DNA of 64,000 nucleotides from Cognataquiflexum rubidum (GCF_022538115.1 NZ_JAKZAL010000015.1:1-64000); one strand, 5' to 3'. Positions 1-9,131 are shown, counted from the first letter of the stretch. The notes: a model not told the origin generated them from the sequence alone. Program-made: numbers and translations.

Positions 1-1426
1 AATGACTCACATAAATCATCGAAACCGGCAGAATTTTGCAAACCAGATCGACAGTTTCTCTGAACCTGACCCTTTGTAAGTCATCCATTCCTTGGGCAGC
101 CTCATCCAAAACCAATAATTCGGGATTTTTGATCAAAGCCCTGGCAAGCAAGATAAACCTTTGGTTTTCGAGTGAAACCTGACTCAACAATCGATTGGCT
201 ATATTTTCCAAGTGAAACAATCCCAACCAATCCATTGCCAATTTTTCCTGCTCCGGAGAGACTTTTTTGAACAAACCCATGGTGTCAAATAATCCCGATA
301 GCACCACCTTGATACAGGTTTGATTGGGTGGAAAAAACCTCGAAAGCTCCGGCGCTACAAATCCAATTTGCTTTTTGATATCCCATATACTTTCTCCTGA
401 TCCTCTTTTCCTGTCAAAAAGCCATATTTCATTGGCATAGGCTTGAGGATTTTCACCCAATACCAAACTGAGAAGAGTGGATTTGCCTGCACCGTTTTCT
501 CCTTTTAGAGCCCACTTTTCATTGGGAAGAATCGTCCAATTGATGCCATCCAGGATCTGTTTGTCTCCATACCTTACCACAGTATTTTTAAACTCCAGGA
601 TTTTTTGGAAGGAAAATGCCGAATTCTTAACCAAAAGCCTTTTTACAAATTCCGGATCAACGTCATTCTCAAACCGCATGCTTTGGTGCACTCCTTTTAT
701 TCTTTCCGCTTTGTCGGCATTGGAGATTTTATTTTCGCTCAATATGGCTACGTGGGTGATTCCGGATGGAATCTCGTCATGGTGGGTACTCATCAAGACA
801 TGAATCCCCGAGGCAATGATATCTGAAAGCATACCTCCAAAATCACCCCTTGTTTCTTTGTCCAAACCCGTAAGCGGCTGGTCCATCAAAAGAATTTTTG
901 GATTCTTGATCAAAGCTGTGGCAAAAGAAAGTCTCCTCGTCTCTCCATTCGACAATTTGATAAGGGATTTGTCTTTGAGATGTTCTAAATTCATGAACCT
1001 GATTACTTTTGATAAGCTCCAGGGACCGGGCACTTTTACTTCTATGTTTTTAAGATAATCTTCCACAGTCAGGGCCTCATCCGACTCCATCGAGTTGAAG
1101 CGTTGCTGATAATAGAAATTACCCAGGTTGGACTTGTTCTTAAAAGTATACTGCTGAGAAACGGTGGCAATCAAATCCCTGAATGAGTTTACTTCGCCTG
1201 CTTCTGATTTTTGCTCTTGGTATTCTTTGGCAAAAGACCTTTGGATGGTACCTGAAGTCACCATGGTTTTGCCTAATAGGGTATCCAAAAAAGCTGTGAG
1301 TTCCACTCCTGATTGCCCCAAAATCGCCCAATGTTGACCTGTCTCCCATTCAAAATCCAGGTTCTCAAAAACTACTTTGTCAAATTGTCTGACAGTGGCT
1401 TTTTGGATGGAAATTAACGTGAACAT
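1..1426 (-). CDS. Two-cassette ABC ATPase, ModF/PhrA-like (3' end cut by window)
   Basis: Soluble protein with two fused ABC nucleotide-binding domains and no membrane segment, as in the ModF/'photorepair protein PhrA' group; the role of that group is poorly defined and it is not an importer by itself. 475 residues are visible from the ATG at 1424-1426. Cassette 1 has a signature motif (LSNGETRR) but a broken Walker A (GQSGVELTA instead of GxxGxGKST) and a Walker B ending in LLMDQP, with Gln in place of the catalytic Glu. Cassette 2 has a canonical Walker A (GENGAGKSTLL) and Walker B (LLVLDEA), but a loose signature (LSQVSLENQR). The frame runs off the window just after the H-loop (VSH), so only the C-terminal tail is missing. 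A run of eight C residues (coding strand) lies where a ribosome binding site would be. Confidence 0.85.
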   Translation of the reverse strand, partial: MFTLISIQKATVRQFDKVVFENLDFEWETGQHWAILGQSGVELTAFLDTLLGKTMVTSGTIQRSFAKEYQEQKSEAGEVNSFRDLIATVSQQYTFKNKSNLGNFYYQQRFNSMESDEALTVEDYLKNIEVKVPGPWSLSKVIRFMNLEHLKDKSLIKLSNGETRRLSFATALIKNPKILLMDQPLTGLDKETRGDFGGMLSDIIASGIHVLMSTHHDEIPSGITHVAILSENKISNADKAERIKGVHQSMRFENDVDPEFVKRLLVKNSAFSFQKILEFKNTVVRYGDKQILDGINWTILPNEKWALKGENGAGKSTLLSLVLGENPQAYANEIWLFDRKRGSGESIWDIKKQIGFVAPELSRFFPPNQTCIKVVLSGLFDTMGLFKKVSPEQEKLAMDWLGLFHLENIANRLLSQVSLENQRFILLARALIKNPELLVLDEAAQGMDDLQRVRFRETVDLVCKILPVSMIYVSH

Positions 1427-1429
1427 GAA

Positions 1430-1481
1430 GGGGGGGGTTGGTTGTAGTGGTTGAAATTGTTGTAGTGGTTGAAATTGTTGT
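1430..1481. repeat. G8 homopolymer followed by 18-bp tandem repeat
   Basis: Eight consecutive G (1430-1437, plus strand) lie 3 bp from the start codon of the ABC ATPase. They are followed by two perfect copies of the 18-mer TTGTAGTGGTTGAAATTG (1442-1459 and 1460-1477) and four bases of a third copy. This is the kind of tract that can change length by slippage. The rest of the 134-bp gap up to dtd holds nothing else recognisable. Confidence 0.85.
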
Positions 1482-1560
1482 CAAGTTATCGCGTTGTCGA
1501 GTTTTTGGGTTTTGCCAAACTGCCTACTGAGACTGTTAACTGTAAACTCTTACTTCTTCC

Positions 1561-2013
1561 TCAAACTTTATTTTTGCTGTCCATAATGATCGTGACTGGA
1601 CCATCATTGACCAAAGCTACTTTCATATCGGCCCCGAATTCCCCTGTTTGGATGGGTTTTCCCAATTCCTTTTCAATGGAATGAATAAAGTTCTCGTAGA
1701 TCGGAATGGCAATGTCAGGTTTTGCAGCTTTGATATAGGAGGGTCTGTTGCCTTTTTTGGTACTTGCATGGAGAGTAAATTGGCTGATGAGCAAAATGTC
1801 CCCTGAGGCCTCAAGAATGCTTCTGTTCATCACCCCATTATCATCAGGGAAAATTCTGAGGTTGACGATTTTTTTACTCAGCCATTCTATATCTTCAGTG
1901 CCATCCGCCTCTTCTATTCCCAATAAGACCATCAATCCTGTCCCGATTTGGCCTTTGATCTGTCCGTCTATTTTGACTGTGGACTCAGATACCCTTTGAA
2001 TCACTGCTATCAT
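1561..2013 (-). CDS. dtd: D-aminoacyl-tRNA deacylase
   Basis: Removes D-amino acids (and glycine) mischarged onto tRNA, in the cytoplasm. The 150-residue length is typical for DTD. The two active-site motifs are both present: SQFTL near residue 77 and the C-terminal NDGPVT (family consensus NxGPxT) near residue 136. The N-terminus MIAVIQRVSESTV is the usual first strand. The ATG at 2011-2013 lies 3 bp after the stop of the upstream Rossmann-fold gene, so the two are likely co-transcribed. Confidence 0.95.
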   Translation of the reverse strand: MIAVIQRVSESTVKIDGQIKGQIGTGLMVLLGIEEADGTEDIEWLSKKIVNLRIFPDDNGVMNRSILEASGDILLISQFTLHASTKKGNRPSYIKAAKPDIAIPIYENFIHSIEKELGKPIQTGEFGADMKVALVNDGPVTIIMDSKNKV

Positions 2014-2016
2014 ACC

Positions 2017-2733
2017 TCAAAAATCCTGCATCTTCTTAGAGGAAATAATCTCCACTTTTACCGGTTTGGTTTGGTTGGCTTGATGAATCATTGCCTTCGC
2101 AACCTGATTGTCATTGATGGGACGGAAAGACTTCCCCAATTTCAACCATACCAAAGGCTTTGTCAATATTTTGGCCACTTCTTCCCCAAACCTGAATTCT
2201 TTCCTGTTCCCGACCAATAATGAAGGCTGAAACAGACCAAGATAATCAAATGGTATCACCTTAAGGTCCTCTTCGGTCTCTCCTTTGACTTTGTTGTAAA
2301 AAACCAAAGACTGTGGATTGGCACCCATTGCACTGACATATAAAAATTTATTTACACCCAAAGTATGTGTCCAAGATGCAAATCCGATCACATAACCATG
2401 GTCAATTTCGTAAAATTTCTCCTTCGATCCTGCCACTTTGATGGTAGTACCCAAGGAACAGAAAGCATGCATTTCACAGGATTTTTTATTGATGGCATCT
2501 ACAAGGGGGAAAAATACCCCGCCCAAGTCCTCTTCCCGCAGTTTGGATTCTATGTCCCAACTTTGGATTTTGCTGAAATCACCTTCCACCTGTACTAACT
2601 TATGGTGCTTCAAGGCGAGTTTGCGACGTCCTACTGAAATGAGGTAATCATAAGAACTGTCCTGAAGCAACTGGTGCAGCAGCTGCATGCCAATCAAACC
2701 TGAGGTACCTGCGAGAAATGCTATTTTTTTCAT
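2017..2733 (-). CDS. NAD(P)-binding Rossmann-fold protein (HTATIP2-like SDR)
   Basis: A 238-residue atypical short-chain dehydrogenase of the NmrA/HTATIP2 kind. The N-terminus carries the dinucleotide-binding glycine motif (AGTSGLIG, residues 8-15), then SVGRRKL, an NADP-type basic strand end. A FLYVSAMGANPQS stretch resembles the S/YxxxK-region strand of this group, and the tail contains LGKSFRPINDNQVAKAM, usual in these proteins. The substrate is unknown. It is directly upstream of dtd with a 3-bp gap. Confidence 0.75.
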   Translation of the reverse strand: MKKIAFLAGTSGLIGMQLLHQLLQDSSYDYLISVGRRKLALKHHKLVQVEGDFSKIQSWDIESKLREEDLGGVFFPLVDAINKKSCEMHAFCSLGTTIKVAGSKEKFYEIDHGYVIGFASWTHTLGVNKFLYVSAMGANPQSLVFYNKVKGETEEDLKVIPFDYLGLFQPSLLVGNRKEFRFGEEVAKILTKPLVWLKLGKSFRPINDNQVAKAMIHQANQTKPVKVEIISSKKMQDF

Positions 2734-2781
2734 ATCAGGTAAAGTACGCCCAAAAAGATGAAAAGCAAAAGTTCAAAGTCA

Positions 2782-3195
2782 TTAAGCCTGGGTCTTTTCC
2801 CAATTCAAAAAATCCTGGACTTCATGTTTGACAGTATTGAACACCGCTAAAATCACGGAAAGATCATCCGTAAAACCCAAAATCGGCATAAAGTCAGGAA
2901 TAATATCTATTGGGGTGACGAAATACACCAAACCCAAAACAATGAGACCTAATGTTTTGGATGAAACTTTAAATTTTCCACTTCTGTGAGCCTGGATCAT
3001 CCTTTTGAAAATCAAGATCGGTTCCAAAGCTGTCTGCACCTTTGGATGATGGGAAACTTGACTAAGCCTGTCGCTGACATTTTTCAAAAGCTTTTGAAGC
3101 TTACTGTCCTCCCCCGCTATTTGGTTTGCTTTTTCGAGGTAAAGGATTTTGGCCTTGCCAAAAAAATCAACTGTCTTTTCCCTTAATGACGCCAT
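2782..3195 (-). CDS. YkvA family (DUF1232) protein
   Basis: 137 residues. The C-terminal part holds the DUF1232 signature: a hydrophobic helix followed by YFVTPIDIIPDF and FTDDLSVI (about residues 95-120). The family is membrane-associated and of unknown function. The N-terminal half is charged and helical. The start ATG (3193-3195) follows the upstream 173-residue gene by 4 bp, so the pair is probably one transcript. Confidence 0.85.
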   Translation of the reverse strand: MASLREKTVDFFGKAKILYLEKANQIAGEDSKLQKLLKNVSDRLSQVSHHPKVQTALEPILIFKRMIQAHRSGKFKVSSKTLGLIVLGLVYFVTPIDIIPDFMPILGFTDDLSVILAVFNTVKHEVQDFLNWEKTQA

Positions 3196-3199
3196 GTTT

Positions 3200-3721
3200 T
3201 TAGAAGAATATTCTTATTTCAGACTTAACGGATTTCAAGGCCATTTGGATAGCATCATTTTTCTGGTCCAATGTTAGCTGAAAAACCCGCTTGGCGAGAT
3301 CGATACTTCTGGCCTCTTCCGGCAAATCCTGCATAGCGGTATTGATGATGGTAACGACACTCTCCACCGCCCTTCGGACGCTTTCCCAAGTTTCATCAGT
3401 AAAATAAACCTGCTGAGAAAGGTTATGGTTAAACTCCTCCCTTACCTCATGTAGCAATTGGCTATAGAATTCTCTGGCCGAAAATTCAGGGTTGCTGATT
3501 CTTCTGACAAGGTTATTTGGGGTGATCCTTTCGAGCAAAAGACAAAGTCTTTCACCTGCCTGCAACCTGATAGGCAAAATCGTCTGTGTGTTTTGGGTTT
3601 TCAAATCCAACAACATTTTCTCCCTTTCTTTCTGAAGAAAGGACATGATAGTCAGGTACATCCCATAAATCACCAATCCTGCAGGCAAAATAATTTTCAA
3701 TAAATCCGCGAGATACGCCAT
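3200..3721 (-). CDS. Unknown protein with N-terminal membrane anchor
   Basis: 173 residues. One hydrophobic segment at about residues 8-29, then a highly charged, helical soluble part. Such proteins occur in Bacteroidota as uncharacterised (DUF7935-like) families; I do not recognise a catalytic motif. It is first of a two-gene unit with the DUF1232 protein downstream and is divergent from the Fe-S scaffold gene at 3839. Confidence 0.7.
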   Translation of the reverse strand: MAYLADLLKIILPAGLVIYGMYLTIMSFLQKEREKMLLDLKTQNTQTILPIRLQAGERLCLLLERITPNNLVRRISNPEFSAREFYSQLLHEVREEFNHNLSQQVYFTDETWESVRRAVESVVTIINTAMQDLPEEARSIDLAKRVFQLTLDQKNDAIQMALKSVKSEIRIFF

Positions 3722-3838
3722 ATAATTTCAATAATTTGATCCGAATATCAGAAATTAATAGACGCAATAAAACTTTGCCAATTGATATTTTTAAAACCTA
3801 AATTTGAACTTACCTATCAAAAAGTGGATTAAATAGAC

Positions 3839-4162
3839 ATGTTGATTCCGATCCAAATCACTGAAAAGGCACAATCCGAAATCAAGGATATCATTGCCCA
3901 TAAAAATATCCCTCCTGACTACTCGCTCCGTGTGGGAGTCAAAGGTGGTGGCTGTGGCGGAATGTCCTATCTTTTGGGATTTGATAAACCCAAGGAAGGC
4001 GACCAACGATTTGAAGTGGCCGGCATTCCTGTTTTAATCGAAAAAAAACATTACATGTTTTTGATGGGGATGCAGGTTGATTTTTTTGAGGGGGATGAAG
4101 CAAGGGGTTTTACTTTTGTAAATCCTGATATTCCCAAAAGACATGACAGTGACAATCAATAG
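3839..4162 (+). CDS. A-type Fe-S scaffold (HesB/IscA family), lacks C-terminal CxC
   Basis: 107 residues of the IscA/SufA/ErpA fold: ITEKAQSEIKDI at the start, then LRVGVKGGGCGGMSY with the first conserved Cys (residue 38). Canonical A-type carriers bind iron or Fe-S through this Cys plus a C-terminal CGCG motif. Here the protein ends FVNPDIPKRHDSDNQ with no further cysteine, so only one of three ligands remains. It may work differently or need a partner. Monocistronic, divergent from the 3200-3721 gene, convergent with 4185-4676. Confidence 0.85.
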   Translation: MLIPIQITEKAQSEIKDIIAHKNIPPDYSLRVGVKGGGCGGMSYLLGFDKPKEGDQRFEVAGIPVLIEKKHYMFLMGMQVDFFEGDEARGFTFVNPDIPKRHDSDNQ

Positions 4163-4184
4163 ACCCTAGCAGCCAGAAAGGGTT

Positions 4185-4676
4185 TTATCCCCTTCTCTTT
4201 AATCCATTTACAAGCTCTTTTTCTTCCCCTACCAGCTTCAACGACCTGATAATCCGGTCAGGAGAAGGCTTGGCTACTGAAAAAAACAACAATGCAATAG
4301 CAAAAGAGACCGTATATCCCGGGTTTTCAAATAAAAACAAACCCAATGCCGATATCAACGCAGCTACCAGCAGTAGCCCAAATCTCTTGAATGAAGCTTT
4401 GGAATAGGAATGAAGCTTTATTGGAAGGTCATAATTGGAGTTGACTATACCTTTGCTTTCTTTTTGGAAAACCACAAACTGGGCTAGCAAAAGAGTAAAA
4501 ACAGTTCCCAAACCAAAATATTCCCAAAATCCAGGTAATTGAGGCACGTTGAAAAAGAAAATCGGGCTCTCTGAATTCAGGTAAACAAATCCAAAAAAGG
4601 GAATCGGAATGGCGATCATGATCAGCACAGTCCGTTCCAAATTGTCGTAGATTTTCCTTAATTGTGAGTCTTCCAA
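4185..4676 (-). CDS. Unknown integral membrane protein
   Basis: 163 residues with four hydrophobic segments (roughly residues 15-32, 49-67, 97-113 and 118-134) and a basic C-terminal tail. I do not recognise the family. The best start is a TTG at 4674-4676; no in-frame ATG lies near the N-terminus, so the start is uncertain. It begins 4 bp after the stop of the ferredoxin-reductase gene and is surely in its operon. Confidence 0.65.
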   Translation of the reverse strand: MEDSQLRKIYDNLERTVLIMIAIPIPFFGFVYLNSESPIFFFNVPQLPGFWEYFGLGTVFTLLLAQFVVFQKESKGIVNSNYDLPIKLHSYSKASFKRFGLLLVAALISALGLFLFENPGYTVSFAIALLFFSVAKPSPDRIIRSLKLVGEEKELVNGLKRRG

Positions 4677-4680
4677 AATC

Positions 4681-5781
4681 CTATTCGATTACAATTTTGA
4701 TATCAGAACTTGCCGGCTTGGACGAACAACATAAAATATATCCTGCTGCTATTTCACTTTCGCTCAATCCTGCATCTTCGATCATATCAACTTTACCGGA
4801 AATCAATTTTCCCCTACAGGCAGTGCAAAGACCACTTTGACAGCTGTAAGGCATGTTGATGTCTTTGTCCAATCCCGCTTCAAGAATTGTTTTTCCCGCA
4901 GGAACTTCAAAAGAGTAGGATTGTCCTTCGACAGTTACCTCGATTTCCCGGGTCAGCTCAGGAGACAATTTACCTTCCGACTTGAGTGTCTCCTCTTTGG
5001 CGTGAATGTCTGAAAAAAAGCTTTCCTTAAAGATTGATTTTTTGTCAAAACCCATGGATTCGAATGCTGAGATCGCCGTGTCCATTACACCATCTGGACC
5101 ACAGGTAAAAAATTTGGGGGAATCGAGTCCAGGGTGGTTATTTTCATTCAGGATGGTCTTGACCTTTTCTACATCCAACCGGCCTTTTAGTCCGGTCCAA
5201 CCGGAACTAGGCTGACTGATATTATGGAATATTTTGAACCTGTCGGGATATTTTGATTCAAAAGCATCAAGTTGCTTTTTGAAAATAATCTGATCTTCAG
5301 ACCTACTGCAGTAAATCAGGGTAACTTTTGATTCAGGTTCATTGACAAAAACCGACTTGATGATACCCATGATCGGAGTAATGCCGCTTCCTCCGGCCAC
5401 CATTACGAATTGGTTTTTATTTTTGGAATGAAACTCTGTGGTAAAATGTCCCAGAGGTTTTATTATTTCTATGGTCTTACCAGGTCTGATCTTTTCGTTG
5501 AGGTAATTGGAAACCAAACCGCCTTGGACACGCTTGATGGTAATCCCCGGATGAGGATCTGTAAATGGTGAAGTACAGAGACTATAAGATCTCCTTACTT
5601 CCTTTCCACCCAATTCCAGAATCAAAGAGATGTATTGGCCGGGCTTATAATCGAGATATGGCTCCGGTTGCTCAAAATAGATGGTAACTGTATCTGAAGT
5701 TTCTTTGACTACTTCCCTTACTTTCAAAGACATATAATGGTCTCCCCTCTTATTGTCCTTTTTCTTGAATAGATTAAACAT
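4681..5781 (-). CDS. PaaE-type ferredoxin reductase with C-terminal [2Fe-2S] domain
   Basis: 366-residue flavoprotein that passes electrons between NAD(P)H, FAD and a plant-type ferredoxin domain. Domain order: FAD-binding barrel with RRSYSLC (FAD motif RxYS), NAD-binding domain with GGSGITPIMG and TCGPDGVM, then a 2Fe-2S domain with cysteines in CQSGLCTAC and a fourth in YILCCSS. The architecture matches PaaE and Bacteroidota 'ferredoxin--NADP reductases'. No paa ring-hydroxylase genes are nearby, so the electron acceptor is unknown. Divergent from purB across a 290-bp gap. Confidence 0.88.
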   Translation of the reverse strand: MFNLFKKKDNKRGDHYMSLKVREVVKETSDTVTIYFEQPEPYLDYKPGQYISLILELGGKEVRRSYSLCTSPFTDPHPGITIKRVQGGLVSNYLNEKIRPGKTIEIIKPLGHFTTEFHSKNKNQFVMVAGGSGITPIMGIIKSVFVNEPESKVTLIYCSRSEDQIIFKKQLDAFESKYPDRFKIFHNISQPSSGWTGLKGRLDVEKVKTILNENNHPGLDSPKFFTCGPDGVMDTAISAFESMGFDKKSIFKESFFSDIHAKEETLKSEGKLSPELTREIEVTVEGQSYSFEVPAGKTILEAGLDKDINMPYSCQSGLCTACRGKLISGKVDMIEDAGLSESEIAAGYILCCSSKPASSDIKIVIE

Positions 5782-5821
5782 TCGCGATTTTCAATTTACA
5801 CACTTACAATTTTGGCTCGCC

Positions 5822-5829
5822 CAAAATTA
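5822..5829 (-). promoter_or_regulatory. Bacteroidota -7 box candidate for ferredoxin-reductase gene
   Basis: Minus-strand TAATTTTG fits TAnnTTTG, 41 bp before the ATG at 5781. No clear -33 TTG at the usual distance. The rest of the 290-bp gap (5782-6071) is AT-rich without genes or strong hairpins. Confidence 0.35.
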
Positions 5830-6071
5830 AGGTTCTGTTTTGTAATTATTTTATTTATTCACTGATTAATAACCATCATCACAACAAATTAATGGGAAAC
5901 AGGTTCGAATTAGGCAAAAGGAATTTTAAAACTTTTTAAAAATCAAATTGAAATAAGAAATAAACAAATCACGCGGACAGTAACACCTGCAGAAAAGCCT
6001 TTTATTTAAAATTTACCTCCGTATTTCATATTGAAAACCTAAATTGCAGGCTCAAATCAAAAATCATCCTT

Positions 6072-7418
6072 ATGGAATTGACACATCTGACAGCCGTGAG
6101 CTCCATTGACGGCCGTTATGGAAATAAAACCGCTCCCCTTCGTTCCTATTTTTCAGAGTTTGCTTTGATCAAATACCGGGTTCACGTAGAAATCGAGTAC
6201 TTTATCGCCCTTTGCGAACTTCCTCTTCCACAGTTGAAGGATTTTGATAAAAACCTTTTCCCGGCTTTGAGGAAGATTGTCTCTGAGTTTCAAATTGTCG
6301 ATGCCGAGACCATCAAAGAAACTGAGAAGACCACCAACCACGATGTGAAAGCAGTGGAATATTTCATTAAGGAGAAATTTGACAAACTACACCTTCAAGA
6401 ATTCAAAGAATTCATCCATTTTGGCCTGACTTCACAGGACATCAATAATACCTCTACTCCGCTGATGCTAAAAAACGGGCTCAATGAGGTGATTTTACCG
6501 GCTTTGGATCGGGTCATGTCTAAGCTCCTATCCCAAGCAAACGATTGGAAGGATATCCCGATGCTTGCCAAAACCCACGGTCAGCCTGCCTCCCCGACAA
6601 GGTTGGGCAAAGAGATCATGGTATTTGTGGTACGCCTTGAAAAACAACTTGGATTATTGTCACAGGTTCCTTATTCTGCAAAGTTTGGAGGGGCCACTGG
6701 GAATTTGAACGCCCATTTTGTGGCGTACCCGGACACAGACTGGCATGGATTTGCAGATGATTTTGTTTCGAAATATTTGGGATTGGAAAGAAGCTATCCT
6801 ACGACCCAAATAGAACATTATGATAACCTTGCTGCACTTTTTGATGGGTTAAAAAGAATCAATACCATTCTTTTGGACCTATCCAAAGATGTTTGGCAAT
6901 ATGTCGCCATGAATTATTTCAAGCAAAAAATCAAAGCCGGAGAAATAGGATCTTCTGCCATGCCACATAAAGTCAATCCCATTGATTTTGAAAATGCAGA
7001 AGGAAACTTAGGGATTGCCAATGCACTTTTGGAGCATTTGGCTGCAAAACTCCCAATCAGCAGGCTCCAACGTGACCTGACCGATAGTACGGTCCTTCGC
7101 ATTATCGGCGTTCCTTTAGGCCATATGCTGATAGCTTTCGAGTCTTTAGAAAAAGGACTTGGAAAACTTGAACTCAACCGTGCGGCCATAGATGCGGATC
7201 TGGAAGACAACTGGGCCGTGGTGGCGGAAGCCATTCAAACAATTTTAAGAAGAGAAGGCTATCCAAAACCTTACGAAGCCCTGAAAGAATTGACTAGGAC
7301 AAATGAAAAAATCACCGAAACTTCCATCAAACAATTTATAGACACTTTGAATGTTTCTGATTCGATAAAGGCCGAATTAAGCGGGATCAGTCCATTTAAT
7401 TTTACGGGAAAATATTGA
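6072..7418 (+). CDS. purB: Adenylosuccinate lyase
   Basis: 448 residues. Cleaves SAICAR and adenylosuccinate to release fumarate in purine synthesis. The superfamily signature SSAMPHKVNPIDFE lies near residues 292-305, and the AKTHGQPASPTRLGKE stretch near residue 165 carries the active-site His. N-terminal SSIDGRYG is the usual PurB start. Length agrees with the E. coli-type (about 456) enzyme. Monocistronic. Confidence 0.96.
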   Translation: MELTHLTAVSSIDGRYGNKTAPLRSYFSEFALIKYRVHVEIEYFIALCELPLPQLKDFDKNLFPALRKIVSEFQIVDAETIKETEKTTNHDVKAVEYFIKEKFDKLHLQEFKEFIHFGLTSQDINNTSTPLMLKNGLNEVILPALDRVMSKLLSQANDWKDIPMLAKTHGQPASPTRLGKEIMVFVVRLEKQLGLLSQVPYSAKFGGATGNLNAHFVAYPDTDWHGFADDFVSKYLGLERSYPTTQIEHYDNLAALFDGLKRINTILLDLSKDVWQYVAMNYFKQKIKAGEIGSSAMPHKVNPIDFENAEGNLGIANALLEHLAAKLPISRLQRDLTDSTVLRIIGVPLGHMLIAFESLEKGLGKLELNRAAIDADLEDNWAVVAEAIQTILRREGYPKPYEALKELTRTNEKITETSIKQFIDTLNVSDSIKAELSGISPFNFTGKY

Positions 7419-7574
7419 AAATACAGATGAGGGCACTCGGGATTTAAAATGTATTTAAACTTCCAGGGCTCTTTTAGGAATTATTTTAAGATTCTATTTA
7501 TCAAAAATGTTCTCTAAGATTTGGTTAAAAATGATATTTTAGCCTCAAGTTTAAATCAAACAGGCCCAATATTC

Positions 7575-9131
7575 ATGCAAAAAAGTCTCTTTTCACACCT
7601 TGGCAATGATTTACCGGCAGGATTGGTCGTTTTTCTGGTAGCCCTTCCTTTATGTCTTGGAATTGCTTTGGCCTCTGGCGCACCTTTATTCTCCGGAATT
7701 ATTGCAGGAGTAATCGGAGGGATTGTAATTGGTTCTTTGTCCGGTTCCCATACTTCTGTTTCTGGTCCAGCGGCAGGTTTGACGGTTATAGTCCTCAATG
7801 CCATCACCGAACTTGGGAGTTTTGAAGTTTTCCTTTCTGCGGTAGTTCTTGCAGGAATAATCCAAATAGCTTTTGGGGTTTTAAAAGCCGGGGTTATTGG
7901 CTATTATTTCCCAACTTCTGTTATTAAAGGAATGCTGGCTGGTATCGGAATTATTTTGATCATAAAACAGATTCCATATGCTTTTGGTGTAAATGATACC
8001 AAAGATTTAGAGAAATTCATACCCTTTGTAAATGATTGGGATGCTGTGATGAGTCTTGGTAATTTGACCAACACATTGGATATAGGTGCCATCATTATTT
8101 CAGCAGTTTCAATCGGCATCCTGATTTTATGGGACAAGCAGTTCATTAAAAAACTTTCCTTTACCAAATTAATACCCGGTCCTTTGATCGTGGTTTTGTT
8201 GGGTATCGGACTGAATAAATATTTTAAATTTTTTGTCCCGTCTTTGTATTTGAGCAATGAAGACAAAGTGGTTTTGCCTGTAGTTCAGTCTTTTGATGGA
8301 TTCTTCAACCTGTTCACATTCCCGGATTTTTCGCAATTGGGTAACAGCGATGTTTGGCTTGCGGCAGTGACTATCGGGATTATTGCAAGTTTAGAAACCT
8401 TGCTCAGCTTGGAGGCTGCAGACAAAATAGACCCTTTGAAGCGTATTTCGCCACCCAACCGGGAGCTTTTGGCTCAGGGCATCGGTAATGTGTTCAACGG
8501 ATTTGTAGGAGGACTACCCGTGACGGCTGTGATTGTCAGGAGTTCCGCCAATGTGACGGCAGGCAGCAGAACAAAGATTTCTGCAGTTTTCCACGGGATA
8601 TTGCTTTTCGCAAGTGTCATGTTTATCCCTGGACTTCTTAATTTGATCCCACTGGCATGTCTCGCCGCTATCTTGCTGATGGTAGGATATAAGCTTACTA
8701 AAGTTTCCCTTTTTAGGAATCAGGCAAAACTTGGTTGGGATCAATTCCTGCCGTTTATTATTACTATTATGGGAATAGTTTTATTCGATCTTTTGATAGG
8801 AATCGGTTTGGGAATGGGGATAGCCATGGTATTTATTCTTTTGAGAAATTACCAAAACTCATACTTGCTGGATGACAGGAAAGAGGAACTTGACGGTTCG
8901 ATCAGGATTGTCCTTTCAGAAGAGGTAAGTTTTCTCAATAAAGGTGCCCTGATAAAAGCGCTTGAAGATATACCGGATGGAAAACATGTGATTATTGATG
9001 GATCCAAATCCAAAGTGATAGACTACGACGTCCTTGAGGTAATTGAAAATTTCAAAACCAACGCAGGATCCAGAAATATAGACGTGGACACCATCAAAAT
9101 TAAATCGATCAAAACGACCGGATTACATTAA
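7575..9131 (+). CDS. SulP-family inorganic anion transporter with STAS domain
   Basis: 518 residues. Ten or more hydrophobic segments, with the SulP N-terminal hallmark DLPAGLVVFLVALPLCLGIALASG and SGSHTSVSGPAAGLT. The segment EAADKIDPLKR is also typical. The last ~80 residues form a short STAS-like domain. Bacterial relatives transport bicarbonate, sulfate or C4-dicarboxylates; the substrate cannot be read here. A TTG further upstream (7521) is in frame, but ATG 7575 gives the family N-terminus (MQKSLFSHLGND). Its last 9 bp overlap the convergent ctlX gene. Confidence 0.9.
   Translation: MQKSLFSHLGNDLPAGLVVFLVALPLCLGIALASGAPLFSGIIAGVIGGIVIGSLSGSHTSVSGPAAGLTVIVLNAITELGSFEVFLSAVVLAGIIQIAFGVLKAGVIGYYFPTSVIKGMLAGIGIILIIKQIPYAFGVNDTKDLEKFIPFVNDWDAVMSLGNLTNTLDIGAIIISAVSIGILILWDKQFIKKLSFTKLIPGPLIVVLLGIGLNKYFKFFVPSLYLSNEDKVVLPVVQSFDGFFNLFTFPDFSQLGNSDVWLAAVTIGIIASLETLLSLEAADKIDPLKRISPPNRELLAQGIGNVFNGFVGGLPVTAVIVRSSANVTAGSRTKISAVFHGILLFASVMFIPGLLNLIPLACLAAILLMVGYKLTKVSLFRNQAKLGWDQFLPFIITIMGIVLFDLLIGIGLGMGIAMVFILLRNYQNSYLLDDRKEELDGSIRIVLSEEVSFLNKGALIKALEDIPDGKHVIIDGSKSKVIDYDVLEVIENFKTNAGSRNIDVDTIKIKSIKTTGLH

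Noticed and set aside
1442-1481. 18-bp repeats as a CRISPR or mini-array
   Set aside because: The two copies are directly adjacent with no spacer and the unit is not palindromic; it is a plain tandem repeat.
4163-4184. Terminator between the Fe-S scaffold gene and 4185
   Set aside because: Only a 5-bp stem (ACCCT/AGGGT) with four T; too weak to claim.
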